From Ziziphus jujuba (Eukaryota; Streptophyta; Magnoliopsida; Rosales; Rhamnaceae), in the NCBI RefSeq assembly GCF_031755915.1, contig NC_083379.1, forward strand, positions 3,917,501 through 3,981,500: a stretch of DNA of 64,000 nt, in the 5' to 3' direction. Shown here piece after piece: positions 11,415 through 23,283 of this stretch. A program made the position numbers and the translations under genes. The notes under the pieces were generated by a model, which saw nothing but the letters and a program-made list of their open reading frames with translations, did not search any database and had not been told where the DNA came from. Positions within the stretch are counted from its first letter, which is position 1; every line of letters starts with the position of its first letter.

Positions 11415-13391
11415 ATGCCCAAATTCCTAACCCGTTATTCAAAGCTCCTCGGCAAGCTCAGCTTCGCTGCAAGCCTAGGCAAGTTGTCAACTCCTTCACT
11501 TTACTCTCACTTTTCAGTTCATGCTGTTCCATCAGAAACGCCAAATCCCGAAACGCAGCACCACTCTGATGCTGAAACTGAATCCCCGTTATCACAGGAG
11601 ATCTTTAGGACAAGTCCCAAATTGGGTTCCTATAAAGTGGGAGATTCCACATTTTATTCACTCATTGAGAATTATGCCAATTTGGGGGATTTTGGGTCAT
11701 TAGAGAAAGTTTTGATTAGAATGAGACGCGAAAGACGAGTCTTCAAAGAGAAGAGTTTCATTTTGATATTTAGAGCTTATGGAAAAGCTCATTTAGCTGA
11801 TAAAGCTGTGGAATTGTTTGAAAGAATGGTGAATGACTTCCAATGTAAACGAACCGTTAAGTCATTTAATTCGGTTCTTAATGTTCTTATACAAGACTGT
11901 CACTTTTCTCGCGCCTTGGAGTTTTATTCTCATGTTGTTAGTGCTAAGTACATGAATATTTTACCGAATGTGCTTAGTTTTAATTTGATTATCAAAGCTA
12001 TGTGTAAGTTGGGATTGGTTGATGGAGCCATCGAAGTGTTTAGAGAAATGCCACTCAAAGAATGCACTCCCGATGTGTTTACGTATTGTACGTTGATGGA
12101 TGGTTTATGTAAGGAGAATAGAATTGATGAAGCAGTTTCTTTGTTAGATGAGATGCAAATTGAAGGATGCTTCCCCAGCCCAGTGACTTTTAATGTGTTG
12201 ATTAATGCCGTGTGCAAGAAGGGTGACCTAGCACGGGCTGCAAAGCTTCTTGATAACATGTTTCTCAAAGGCTGTGTTCCGAATGAAGTGACTTATAACA
12301 CCCTTATCTATGGTTTGTGTCTGAAAGGTAAGTTGGACAAGGCTGTTAGTCTTCTGGATCGAATGGTAAGAAGTAAGTGCGTTCCTAATAATATCACTTA
12401 TGGAACGCTCATAAATGGACTTGTTAAGCAAGGAAGATCTGTTGATGGGGCTCATGTGTTGATTTCGATGGAGGAAAGAGGGATTCAAGCGAATGAGTAT
12501 GTTTATTCTGCCCTTATTAGTGGATTGTTTAAGGAAGGGAAGTATGAAGAGGCAACGAGATTCTGGAACCAGATGAAGGAAAAGGGATGTAAACCCAATG
12601 CTGTTGTATATGGTGCCCTCATAGATGGTCTTTGTCGAGAAGGAAACCCAGATAAAGCAGAGGATGTTCTCGCTGAAATGGAAAGTTTTGGTTTTGAGCC
12701 CAATGCTTTCGCTTATAGCTCCTTAATGAAGGGTTTCTTCCAGAAAGGTGATAGCCATAAAGCTATTCTTTTGTGGAAAAAGATGGAGAATAAAAACGCC
12801 ATGTGTAACAAATTTTGTTATAGTGTACTCATTCACGGGTTATGTGGGGAGGGGAAAATCAGAGAGGCTTTGATGGTATGGAAACACATGTTTGGCAGAG
12901 GATTTAAACCTGATGTTGTGGCTTACAGTTCACTGATTCATGGACTTTGCAACGTTGGCTCACTGGAGGAGGGTTTTAAGCTTTTCAATGAAATGCTTTG
13001 TCAGGAGCCTGAATCTCAACCAGATGTGATCACTTATAACATACTTCTGAATGCTATTTGCAAGCAGAGTAGCATTTCCCGGGCCATTCATCTTTTGAAC
13101 AATATGCTGGATCAAGGTTGCGATCCTGACTTAGATACATGTGAGATCTTTTTGAGAACTTTGAGAGAAAGGATCAACCCTCCTCAAGATGGGAGGGACT
13201 TCCTAGATGAGCTTGTTGTCCGACTCTTTAAGCGGCAAAGGAATATAAGTGCTTCCAGGATTGTAGAACTGATGTTGCAAAAGTGTCTACCTCCACAGGC
13301 CTCTACATGGGCAAGAATTGTCACAGAACTTTGTAGACCTACGAAGGTTCGAGCAGCCATCGACAGGTGTTGGAGCAACCTCCATTGCTAA
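11415..13391 (+). CDS. EMB1025: P-class pentatricopeptide repeat protein, EMB1025-type
   Basis: Intronless 658-aa PPR protein. P-class PPR proteins bind organellar RNA one base per repeat and act in stabilisation, splicing or translation of plastid or mitochondrial transcripts. Residues 1-40 are basic, Ser/Leu-rich and without acidic residues, like an organelle presequence. From about residue 80 a dozen or more 35-residue motifs follow in tandem, with the typical core 'VTYNTLIxGLCxxGxxxEA' pattern (for example around 295-310). The region after about 575 is non-repeat and ends in a conserved Trp-containing tail. Length and wording agree closely with Arabidopsis EMB1025 (At4g20090, about 660 aa), whose loss arrests embryos. 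The RNA target is unknown. There are no E or DYW editing domains. Confidence 0.92.
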   Translation: MPKFLTRYSKLLGKLSFAASLGKLSTPSLYSHFSVHAVPSETPNPETQHHSDAETESPLSQEIFRTSPKLGSYKVGDSTFYSLIENYANLGDFGSLEKVLIRMRRERRVFKEKSFILIFRAYGKAHLADKAVELFERMVNDFQCKRTVKSFNSVLNVLIQDCHFSRALEFYSHVVSAKYMNILPNVLSFNLIIKAMCKLGLVDGAIEVFREMPLKECTPDVFTYCTLMDGLCKENRIDEAVSLLDEMQIEGCFPSPVTFNVLINAVCKKGDLARAAKLLDNMFLKGCVPNEVTYNTLIYGLCLKGKLDKAVSLLDRMVRSKCVPNNITYGTLINGLVKQGRSVDGAHVLISMEERGIQANEYVYSALISGLFKEGKYEEATRFWNQMKEKGCKPNAVVYGALIDGLCREGNPDKAEDVLAEMESFGFEPNAFAYSSLMKGFFQKGDSHKAILLWKKMENKNAMCNKFCYSVLIHGLCGEGKIREALMVWKHMFGRGFKPDVVAYSSLIHGLCNVGSLEEGFKLFNEMLCQEPESQPDVITYNILLNAICKQSSISRAIHLLNNMLDQGCDPDLDTCEIFLRTLRERINPPQDGRDFLDELVVRLFKRQRNISASRIVELMLQKCLPPQASTWARIVTELCRPTKVRAAIDRCWSNLHC

Positions 13392-14613
13392 ATGTTATAA
13401 GTAAGGATGCCATTTTAGTTCTCAGAAGTAGGCTCTAAGGTCATTTTATTTATTTTTTTTATATGTATGCATGATTTTTTGCATTCATTGGATTGGCTAC
13501 ATGATGGAAGCTAGATCTTCCTTTTCCATTAACCCTAGTAAAAATGGGTTTCAACTACACATTTCGTTAGGTGTTGAACCCAAGATTACTCCATTAAAAA
13601 GCAGGGCATAATTGTTAGGCCACACCCATGGTCAAGCTTAGTTAGAAACTGACTAGAAACCATTTTCTTGCTTAATCGAGCTGTCAAAAACTACTGAAAA
13701 AATGAGGTGGTGGCCCTTTTTTCCTTTTAAATCCTTCTTTCATACTGCAAGTTAATCTATATTGTGGAAATAAAAAAATCAAGATGATGATCATTGTGAT
13801 TTTGCTTACTCTTCTATTGTTATGGCATGCAGTCAATTTGAAGTGCAGATATGTTATTTTGAAAGGTTGACAAGGACACTGATTGAAAGTACAATATACC
13901 AATTAAAGGTAAATCTTTATGTGGCCTATTGAGAGATGCATGTTCTTCTGGTATCAAATTTTCTTTAGAACCATATTTTGCTATTCAGTGGCATTGTCCG
14001 TCACTTGTTAGACGATCTTTTTTATTTTTATTTTTTAAGCTGTCTGAATTATTCCGGTATCAAATTTTCTTTAGAACCACATTTTGCTTATTCAGTGGCG
14101 TTGTCTGGCACTTGTTAGACCTTTTTTTTTTTTTTTTTTTTGTGTTTTTTGTTTAAAAGCTGTCTGAATCAGTATTCTGTTTATTTCTCATATCTTTTTT
14201 TGTTCTGCTGTAGTTTTCAAATGCTGTTTTCTACAACTCAGCATCTGTAATTGGACATCAATGGTCAAGAGCAAACCATAGTGCAATCATGTGCCCCTTG
14301 CATGATGACTGATATACTGTGCCTGCACGAGTGCCCCAACAACAAAAATCCTGGTCATCCTTTAGAACCAAGGGCTACCAGGTACCCCATTTCATGCCCA
14401 CTCTAAGATGCTTCAGAGTAACAGGTGCCATTGAAGAAAATATAAAAGGTATAATTGACTTTCATTCAAGCAACCCAATTGAATATTTGCGGATGAATTT
14501 CAGTTTCTTAAGCCAAGTATAGCTGCTTGAAAGAACACTTTAGCCCATGAGGCAAAAATCTCGTCAAAGTTACATAGGTGATCCCTGAAATTATTTCAGA
14601 CGAAATTAGTAGT
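13392..14613. other. 3' flank of EMB1025 and spacer
   Basis: The first few hundred bases are probably the 3' UTR of the PPR gene. Apart from an imperfect tandem repeat (listed separately), nothing coding is supported. Short open frames here lack family resemblance. Confidence 0.5.
13946..14170. repeat. Imperfect two-unit tandem repeat (about 110 bp)
   Basis: Unit 1 (13946-14050) and unit 2 (14051-14170) share the order GGTATCAAATTTTC, TTTAGAACCA, TTCAGTGGC, CACTTGTTAGAC, a poly-T tract and AAGCTGTCTGAAT. They differ by point changes and by the length of the poly-T tract. Function unknown; replication slippage or a local duplication is the likely origin. Confidence 0.85.
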
Positions 14614-14925
14614 TTAATTGCAGGTGCTATTCAAATTGAAGTAAGAAGTTTTATTTGTACTGATCTGTGTAATTGTTGCAGAACATCTCCCAATTTTATC
14701 TTCAACTCTGCAAGAAGTCCGGTTACTGGGACTTCTGCTAATCCATGCAACAAACACAGCATTGTGAAGAGAGCAGAAGTAAAATAGGATGGAGGAGATG
14801 ATTGCTTGCGTAGTATGGTCATGGGCTTCTTGGCCTGTGAGTACAAATATGCCAGCACCAATGATCGAGCCAAACCATTCCGGTTGACGCAAAGTTGTGT
14901 ACCTTTTTTCTCGAATCATTTTCAA
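14614..14925 (-). pseudogene. Frameshifted fragment of a cationic amino acid transporter (CAT family)
   Basis: On the minus strand a reading frame near 14880-14810 gives FGSIIGAGIFVLTGQEAHDH, the hallmark first transmembrane segment of plant CAT (APC superfamily) transporters. The continuing homology (AEVPVTG, then a KLGD motif) lies in a different frame (14631-14873), so there is at least one frameshift. Only about 100 of the family's roughly 580-600 residues are represented, and I see no remaining transmembrane segments on either side. This is a dead fragment rather than a gene. Whether it is a retrocopy or the remains of a local gene cannot be decided. Confidence 0.7.
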
Positions 14926-16115
14926 TGTTGCCCTATCTTATCGGTTATATTATAATACTTTGAATGGATAGCATATTTGCAATAGGGCTGATCGATATGG
15001 TCTCCAATTTTCAAATGATTTTTCTCGTTGATCTTGTTCTATCCATCTTCAATAATTTATTGATTGAACCTTGTTATCCAGTTCTCCTGTGGAGCCCATT
15101 AATATATTCTCTAATTTATTTATATATTTTAACACCACCAATGGATATGTTGTCAACTGATAAACTTATTTAGTTTACTGAATTTTACTTCCATTAAGGA
15201 TAATGAAACTCAGGTTACGAGTATCTCATACAGTGGTTCAAGGTGTGATCTGACTAAGAAATTTTGGACAAGTGAATGGTTTGTCTTCTATTAGTCAGCA
15301 GGATGACTATTATGTTTCTCATCCTGAAAATAATCCTACTAGTAATAACAAATGTCTACGTTATGGAATATCTGGAATTGGACTCGTAATAACAGGTTCT
15401 TAGTTTGTCATCTAATCTTGAAACCTTAAAATAATGCAACGTTTCACATATATATTGAATTCAAAGACGAATCATAGTCTTCTCTACTGTTTCAGGTATG
15501 GTAATTAAGCATATAGGGCAAGATGTAACATATTGCAAAATTTAAGGGTGTGCAAGCAAACTTCATCTTCAGTCTCCAACGGAAAATAATAGCCATTAAG
15601 GTGATACCTGCCTCTGATTTCAACATGCAAGACAAAACAAAAAGAGAAAAAAAAAAAAATATTTATATATATGTATATATATTTATATTTATACTATGAA
15701 AGTATTGGGATGAAACGAGAAAATGTATGACTTGTTTCACATTTTAAATTTAGAACAAAAAAGGCACTGGTTACATACACCTTCCAACATTTGGAACCTA
15801 GCATTGCTCTATAAAATATATGGTTTAAAGATATTCATTTTCAACACATGAATCCTATTTTTCCATCCTAACATAATCCTTCCCAGCTAAAGAAAAAAAT
15901 ATCTAAATAGTTTACCGTACCAAAAAAAATATAAATAAATAAAAGCTAAAAAAAATTGAGGAAAAAACCAAATAATGAAAACTAATCGATCAGCTAATTC
16001 TAAGTTTGTAAGGAGCCTTTAGGAAGTGTGAAAGCACCTTGCATTGATATATTTTATCCTGTTGAAGTATCCGGCATGTCTGAACTAGTATTTTTAGACA
16101 CAAATTGAATATATA
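14926..16115. other. Intergenic, CAT fragment to TAM41
   Basis: AT-rich spacer. The right part (about 15700-16115) is the presumptive 3' UTR and downstream region of TAM41, which is on the minus strand. There is a TA-rich stretch at 15660-15690. No gene is supported. Confidence 0.5.
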
Positions 16116-19100
16116 TCATCTCCAGGATTTCCAAGCTTTGCGGATTTTATTACCCAGATATCTCATGGCATTGGCACCGCCAACAGACAGAAGACCAGAG
16201 ATAGCCTGTCTTGCACTTGAAAACATTACTTTTCGTCTCAGAATCTTCTGCATGCATTTTGCAGCCTCTTCTCTTGAGCCAATCACTGGTTCAAGTACAA
16301 CTTGACCTGCTTGGAAACATTTATATGTACTTGTCACTGGATTTTGGAATTAATACCTGTTGAATTATCACTAATTCAAAATATGTGACCTTGGATTTAA
16401 TGGATGAGTGCTTTCAAATGCACCTCTTCATTTTTTTTTTTTCTTTTTCCTTTCTACACCCACTATTTAAGGACTTTCCTATTGTAAAATTTTCCTTGAG
16501 CAATATTAGATTTAAATACCCAATATTCTCTTTTTTTTCCTTTTTATCCCTTTTTCTCATCCTCCTCACGTTCACAAGGCAACCAACTGGCCTTTCATTG
16601 CCATCAAAAAGAAAATGAAGAGTATGAAAGAATAAAAGAGGAAGGAGGAGAAAAAGAAAGTACAAATGGCAGTGATTTTGATTTTTAATGGATATTTATG
16701 AAAAAATGTGTCAGTGCATAAACAACTTTGACTTTTCGGAAATTTAGTGTGGGTGTGGACAGAAATTTTATGGGTGAATTTGGATGCACTCAATATGTAG
16801 TGGTAAGACATATAAATAGCGCTTCAGAAACTATAATTTCCTGGAAATTTAATAAATTATAAGTTGAAGACTTTTTAAGTTTGTACCAGATTCAGTCAGA
16901 CATTTCCTCTCTCCCAGCTTAAGCCCCATTTGCCTTCTGATCGCTGGAGGGAGAGAAGATACAATAGCATGAGCAGCTGATAAACCATAGTCCTGTTAGA
17001 AAAGATAGCAATGTATTGTTAACTTTGGAGCCAAGTTTAAGAACAACAACAATATATCATAGACATTAAACTTTTTGTACTCTGAATTATGACTAATTGG
17101 GTTTCATGTTCTTAACTCTTATTAATATAAAGAGTAAACTATAGTAGGGCCTGATTTAGTGGAGGCTCTTCATTATAAAAAGTTTCAATCAAATCCTTAT
17201 AATAATCGAATTCAATCAAAAACAAATGGTCAAATAATTAAGGAAAATGAAAAAGGAAATCCCACATACAGTAATGTGAGGTCCATAATGAATACCTTTA
17301 CAAAGATAACTTTCATGCTTTTGACAATTGCTGATGACTTCTTCAGTTAATTTCATTAATCTCCATCAATTGTACTTACGAATACAATCCACCATAATAA
17401 AGCATCAATTGAAACTTCTAAATTAGAAGGTCAAAAACTCCACACCAAGAATTATTATAAATGTGAAGGCCTACATGTACTTTTAGTCATGATAGAAATA
17501 TCAAAGGTTTTACATAAACTGGTTGGCCATGTTGGGTTCAAGGCCCAAAGATAAGTAGTCAAATTATTTAAATAAGATGTCATGCCAAACTCTCTCCAGA
17601 AAAGTAAAATGAAAATTGAAGAGAGAACTTAAGTCAGCTCCAGATTGAGGATTCCAAGCGAGATATACCTGAGATATGCTTGCTTGGTGAGTTCCAGATG
17701 ATGAGCATCTCAATACCTCTTTAGCCTCGTACTCTTCAACAAATGGCTTATACATCAACTGGAATAAATCAAACTGTCCTTGTACAATCTTCTTCACCTG
17801 AGAAAAGTTATTTTAGTCAACTAAGGAATCTTACTTAAAAATAAGGATTTACAATGTCCCATCTTAAGTAATAAGATATGATTATTTATCTGCTGATTAA
17901 GGTTCAGATAGCAGGTTAAGGTTTCGAGCTTAAACAAAAGTGACGAGGAGGAAAAGTGGGATAACATGTTCAGGCACATGTGTGCTGTCCGTGGTGTACT
18001 AAGTTAATAGTTAGCAAAGCATAACCATATCTTATAACTAAAAGTCCATATGGTCTCCTTCAGTAAATGAATGGCATACCTGTTATAATTATTTAACTCA
18101 CATACAAAACAATAGCATCTTCACTACTAAATATGTAAGGAAATGCATCTGCAGATATATTCTAGTGATCACACTTTTACCTTATATCTGTCCTCTGCAA
18201 AAAGCATGCGCAAGTCACCCATATATGAGAGGCTGCATATTTTGGCATAAAGATCTTCCTGCATTAAGATGGAATGACATATAGAGTTCATTTGGTCCTG
18301 AATGATGAAGCAGTGACATAGGAACGAACCTCAGAGAACTTCAATGGCAGTAGGAGAAGAGCAGCAGAAACTGCTGCCCTCAAATTAACCATGTTAACAT
18401 TTTCAATGTCCAAATCATCAACCAGTAAATGAACCTGCGCATATTTATTTGAACTCCCATAAACTTAGGTTTGACATAAAATGAAGACAATTACCATATC
18501 AGTGAATGGTTGAGGTTAGAATTGTGCAGAGCATTAGAAATAATAGAGAGAAATGTTTGAGAAGCAGTGGTTTCATAAAGTAATGACAATTAAGAATATA
18601 GGGTAGTCTCCATATAATTTGATCATCTAATTATCTACGTTTAAAATATTTACATGTATCTTGCCCCAGTTAAAACTTTAGAACAAAAACCAGAATCAAA
18701 CATGCAAACATTACCAGATTAGGAAAATCATAAATTGGATGCAAGACACAAGGAGAGCCACACATGACTAAATAGTAAAAGTAGCAAGTTATAAATGACC
18801 TCTTTCACAGGAAATTAAATATGATAAACATTTAGGAGGAGAGTATTTTTCAACATAGGAAACAGAAATCACATAATATGACAATAAATTTGGAAGGTTC
18901 TGTATAATAAGAAATTAACTATTGATTTAAAAATATTACTCCAAATTTTGAATTATCAAATAATTATATGTATAAAGAGTAACATGTAATTTAGTGTTAC
19001 CCACTGCTTCAGAGGACTAGCAGATGCTAATAATAATAATAATAACTGGACCACTTGCAGTGGTTCTCCAAAGAAGCATGTTAACATGCACAAGGAACAA

Positions 19101-20008
19101 GGAGAGAAAAGGCATAGGTAACTGGTAAGAGTGACATACTGGTTTTTGTAATCGACCACTCAAGTAGAATCTCTCCCAGTTACGTATGTCCTGAACCAAG
19201 TCATGCATGCGAACAACTCCATACTTCAACATCTGCCCAAAATTGAGTTTAGAGATTTACAAGAATTACAAAGAGTTGCATTAGATGAAATAATGCATAA
19301 CAAAACATTGGTATCCTATTAGCTTAATAAATGGGAAGAATGACCACATGACCAAGCAACAGCCCATACTTAGGGTGTAACCAAATCTTAATAATCAGTA
19401 CCTTGCAATTCCAATTAACATAAGGGTTGAAGTGCACTCCTATACCAATGTTGTCAGCAACTCCAGTAATCTACCATCAAGGACCAAGATATAGTTATCA
19501 TATGAAGTTAATACACATTAACTATAGGTAGAAGCTGAGAGAGAGAGAGAGAGAGAGCAGCACCAGTCTTGCTCCACCATACACCATCCCGCTGGCATAA
19601 TGAGCTTCGTTCAATTTTATATTCTTGGTTGTATGATACAAAAAGATAAAAATCTATAAGACATACTCTACCAGAAATAAATATATATATATATACATCA
19701 TACATATATATATATATATGTATGTATTACATTTGAAGCATACCTCAGAATGCCAATTCAGGGGATCTGGAACAGCAAGAATGAAGTCGACCATTTTGGA
19801 CTATAAACCCAATTGACGAATGCAAAGGAAAATTCATAATTACATTTTATAACTAGTTATGGTAGAAGAGGCAAAAATCAAATGAAACAAATAGAAAAAC
19901 CTTGTCACGATTGTTTGGATGTAGAGCTGAGCCATAGACACAGCAGAACTGCACAGGAGGAAGACTTTCGAGAAAACTTTCAAGCTCAGCTTTGCTGTCT
20001 TTCTCCAT
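16116..20008 (-). CDS. TAM41: TAM41, mitochondrial phosphatidate cytidylyltransferase (CDP-DAG synthase)
   Basis: TAM41 makes CDP-diacylglycerol from phosphatidate and CTP on the matrix side of the inner mitochondrial membrane, feeding cardiolipin synthesis. Ten coding exons on the minus strand: 20008-19901, 19800-19744, 19623-19564, 19470-19402, 19232-19140, 18434-18330, 18258-18181, 17797-17669, 16992-16887, 16306-16116, giving 331 aa (Arabidopsis At3g47630 is about the same). The nucleotidyltransferase signature CCVYGSALHP (about 22-31) and the following MVDFILAV (acidic metal ligand) are intact, as are LKYGVV and LSGRLQKP. An AG acceptor sits seven bases before the ATG and a matching donor near 20473, so a leader intron (20473-20016) is predicted. 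The mRNA leader carries a GA-rich run. Confidence 0.93.
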
Positions 20009-20473
20009 GATGAACCTACCAATCAAATGCGAAACATATGTCAACAAACAGATTTACACTACGTAAACTTAGATCACAAAGCAAGAACATATGGTGCAAA
20101 ACGAAACCCATTATTATACCATAACGAATATATACACATGTACAACCAAAATTTGCTAAAAAGTATTAAAAAAGAAAGTGAAGGACTGGTATAAAATGTG
20201 TGTATTTGCAATTTTGTATGGCATATTCCAAAGAGGGATTTCATCAAACACTTTGAGCACAAACCAAGAACTGATCTTTCTGGACATTCCACTATAACTG
20301 CATATGCAAAGATAACTAAAAACAATAGGTTACACATGTATATACCAGATGCAAAAATTTAGTCCAAAAGGGTAACTTGTAAAACAGTAATAATATAAAA
20401 ACAAAAACTTTTTTCGAGCACCAGTCAGGAAAAAAGCAGAAATTCCTGATCGACATTAGAGAAAGAGAAATAC

Positions 20474-20640
20474 CAATGCTGAGTGATGGGTCTGTGGCTC
20501 TCTCTCTTTCTCTCTCTCTCTCTCTATAAACTTCAAATGCCAGGAAGAAGCGGGAGGAAGAGATGGGAAAAAGACTCTAAAAATCAGATAATCACAAATC
20601 AGACACAAGTAAGTAAAAGTTAAAAACAGAAGACTAAACA
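20474..20640 (-). promoter_or_regulatory. Predicted non-coding first exon of TAM41
   Basis: On the minus strand this stretch ends at a GT donor (GT at 20473-20472) that pairs with the acceptor before the TAM41 ATG. It contains a CT-rich tract on the plus strand (20500-20525), which is GA-rich in the mRNA. The exact transcription start is not visible. Confidence 0.5.
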
Positions 20641-20645
20641 TACAC

Positions 20646-20775
20646 AGACAAACTTTTCGTGGCGAACCCAACGGCCACTAAATCTAATTCCCCTACGAAG
20701 CTCAATTCCCTAAACAAACTTTTCGCGGGGAACCAAATCGTCACTAAATCAATTTCGGCTGTGAAGCTTTATTTC
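20646..20775. repeat. Two-unit 65-bp tandem repeat in the TAM41 promoter
   Basis: Units 20646-20710 and 20711-20775 share ACAAACTTTTCG, GAACC, CACTAAATC and a GAAGCT motif at matching spacing. They sit just upstream of the predicted leader exon of TAM41 and are GC-richer than the flanks. Confidence 0.75.
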
Positions 20776-21937
20776 GCTGTTTTTTTATTTTTATTTATTT
20801 ATTCATTTTTAGGAGTTATTATTAATATTATTATTATTATTATTATTATTGAAATTTGCTGTACTGCCGTTAAGCCGTCCCCTAAAATAGAATAAGAAAG
20901 CTGTTGGAGTAGAAGCTACCTGATATTATTCCTTTAATATTTGTGCATTTTGCGTATTTAATATTATTTTGTTTATATCTTCAGCCATTTAATTTATTAT
21001 TGGTCACAAAAATGTGCATTTTATTATTAGCCTTTCTACTCCAAAAGTTTGACTCAAGCACTCAACTTATCCTGAACTCCGAATATTTCCTCAAAATATA
21101 CTTCTTGCAAATAAAATAGGATTTAATGTGAAACTATGGAAAAATATAAATATAAATAAAACTACAATGTTAAACTACGAAAGTGGTAATCCACATGGGT
21201 TTCTATTGGACAAACAATCACTATAAACAATCACTATCAAATATCAATTTGTTTATCTGTTTCCGAAAAGCTTTTTTCAAAATATTTTGATAAAGAACCG
21301 TCCTTTTCATACGATTTTATGCATCCCCCAAAAAAAAAAGGAAAAAAAAAGAAAAAAAAAAGGTGAAAAGGAAAAAGAAAGACAAGTTTCTGTATATCTT
21401 CCTGTTTTCAGTAACTGTTAGTATTGCTATGAACATTCCATCAACTGGATATCAACAACACCATGGCTTTTTTCTTTTGGCACGAAACATTTTCCCATTG
21501 AGCCATTTTTATCTTTTACTGTTTACTATTTAATGTCCTCTACATGTAAGTTTGAATGGTTATATCAACTGAGAAATCACATTCATTATGCTATTATTAT
21601 GTGTCATTATATTAATTACAATAAAACAATTCTTTTTGGTGGGTAAATTACACGTCATTAAGATTGAACAATTGTTGCTGCCATTTCCCATTGACACTGC
21701 CATATCAAAAAAGAGCAAATCCCCACCTCATGAAAACATATAACGAAATGAAAGCTACTTGCCGGTGAGAAAAAAACAAAAAGGTGTCCAAATTTTAGTG
21801 AACTGTGGTCTTATGGTTTGAAAATATGCTACATACAAGATGCAGAGTGATAAATTTGAAAAAGCTGGTGGCTTTAAATTTCTATCATCCAAGGGGGAGA
21901 AACTAGTACGAACAGCCTCGCCCCGTCAGCAAACTAA
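20776..21937. other. Intergenic, TAM41 promoter side to HAD gene
   Basis: About 1.2 kb with an ATT triplet run (20820-20850) and poly-A around 21328-21361. The last 200 bases are the presumed 3' UTR of the minus-strand HAD gene. No other gene is seen. Confidence 0.55.
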
Positions 21938-23283
21938 CTAGTTTTTGGTAAGCCATTCCTGCACTGCTACCAAGTCAGGTAGCACAGTTGCTCCTGATTT
22001 TCTCCACTCCTCTGCATCAGATGTCTTAAACCTATCCAACAACAATGCATGCATCCCCACACTCCTTGCCGGAATGTAGTCTTTGCGCATGCTGTCCCCA
22101 ATATGTAGAACCTCTTCGGGTGCAACATTTCCAGCTCTCTCGAGGGCAATCTCATAAATCTTTGGATTTGGTTTCTCTACACCTTCCAAACCAGAGAATA
22201 TACCGAAGTCCCAATCAGATCCCTGCATAAGCATTATATATAATCTGAATCTCAGGTAGAAATAAGAGCATGGGAAGGAACTTAAGAAAACAATATTTAA
22301 GAAAAGTAGATGGATCAAGGTTTTTAACCACAATCTCTCTCTCTCTCTCTCTCTCTCATGTTCAGGGGTATTTATTTTAGTTGCAGTGACTTACTGGCAT
22401 CAATTTCAAAATCAGTAAACCATGCATGAAGACATGCAGAGGTATGTACAACTACTATTAGTCAAGAACGAGTGAAAACTATTAAAGTTTGAAATTTGGA
22501 GATTAACCTATTACCTGGTTCAAACCCAAGGCTGGTAAAATTACATCCTGGTAACGGTATTCTGCATTGCTAACGAGCCCCACCTTAAGACCTTGTTTAC
22601 GCACCCATCTTAGAAATGGCCGAGAGTCAGGAAAGATGGTGTACGGAGCAGATGAACCAAAAGAAGCATATATGCGTTTGAACACCTTTTCAAATGTCTC
22701 CTCATCGTAATCATATCCAGCCTACCAGCAAAATAAGGAAGCCACTTCATAACGAAGGAGGAAATTGTTGAAAAAATATTCAGTCTAGATCCCTAAGCTA
22801 ACATTACTTTACATTGTCACAAATAGTTGCACACGAAACCAACTTATGAGATAGGTCTTCTCATGATTTAAATTATCAAATTTTGAAAGTTATTTAAAAG
22901 CACTTGCATTTTCAATAAAATAATGTATGACCAAAATATCATGACATGATATGAAACAATCAGCAGCATTAGTAGTCATCAAAATAAGTTATACCCAAAG
23001 ATTCACTAGCTTTCACGTATCTTACCCTTATAAAGGAGTCCCTTACACAAGTTTTCCACCACACAATATTGGGCATTTTTGCATCAAATCCAAAGCATGG
23101 ATATTTTTGGGCCATATCTTTATATGCAAGTTTGAAGCCCTCATGCACCAGTTTGTAGTCAGGGCATGGCAGCCCAACAGATTTGGCAGCCATACAATAG
23201 TAGTCACCGAGCTCCCCCTTGTAAGCTATCAATGTGCCAGTAACATCCACTGTAATGCAACGTAATTTTGACAAAATTGACAT
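21938..23283 (-). CDS. HAD-superfamily hydrolase, HDHD3-like
   Basis: HAD (haloacid dehalogenase)-like protein of unknown substrate. Three coding exons: 23283-23026, 22721-22515, 22222-21938, giving 249 aa. The start was chosen at MSILSKLRC, the start I recall for the Arabidopsis counterpart At5g44730; an in-frame extension upstream has no homology. Motif I reads DVTGTL (nucleophile D13). The usual second Asp (acid/base, D+2) is Thr15, as in P-type ATPases (DKTGT). Motif II is LVSN (S137), motif III has K172 in EKPNP, and motif IV is GDSMRKD (D198, D203). The C1-type cap lies between motifs I and II. The altered motif I makes plain phosphatase activity uncertain. A leader intron is predicted upstream. 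Confidence 0.9.

Noticed and set aside
11930..12268. Minus-strand frames inside EMB1025
   Set aside because: Shadow frames opposite a well-supported PPR gene, with no family resemblance.
14319..14522. 67-codon plus-strand frame near the CAT fragment
   Set aside because: No family match and no support from neighbouring sequence.
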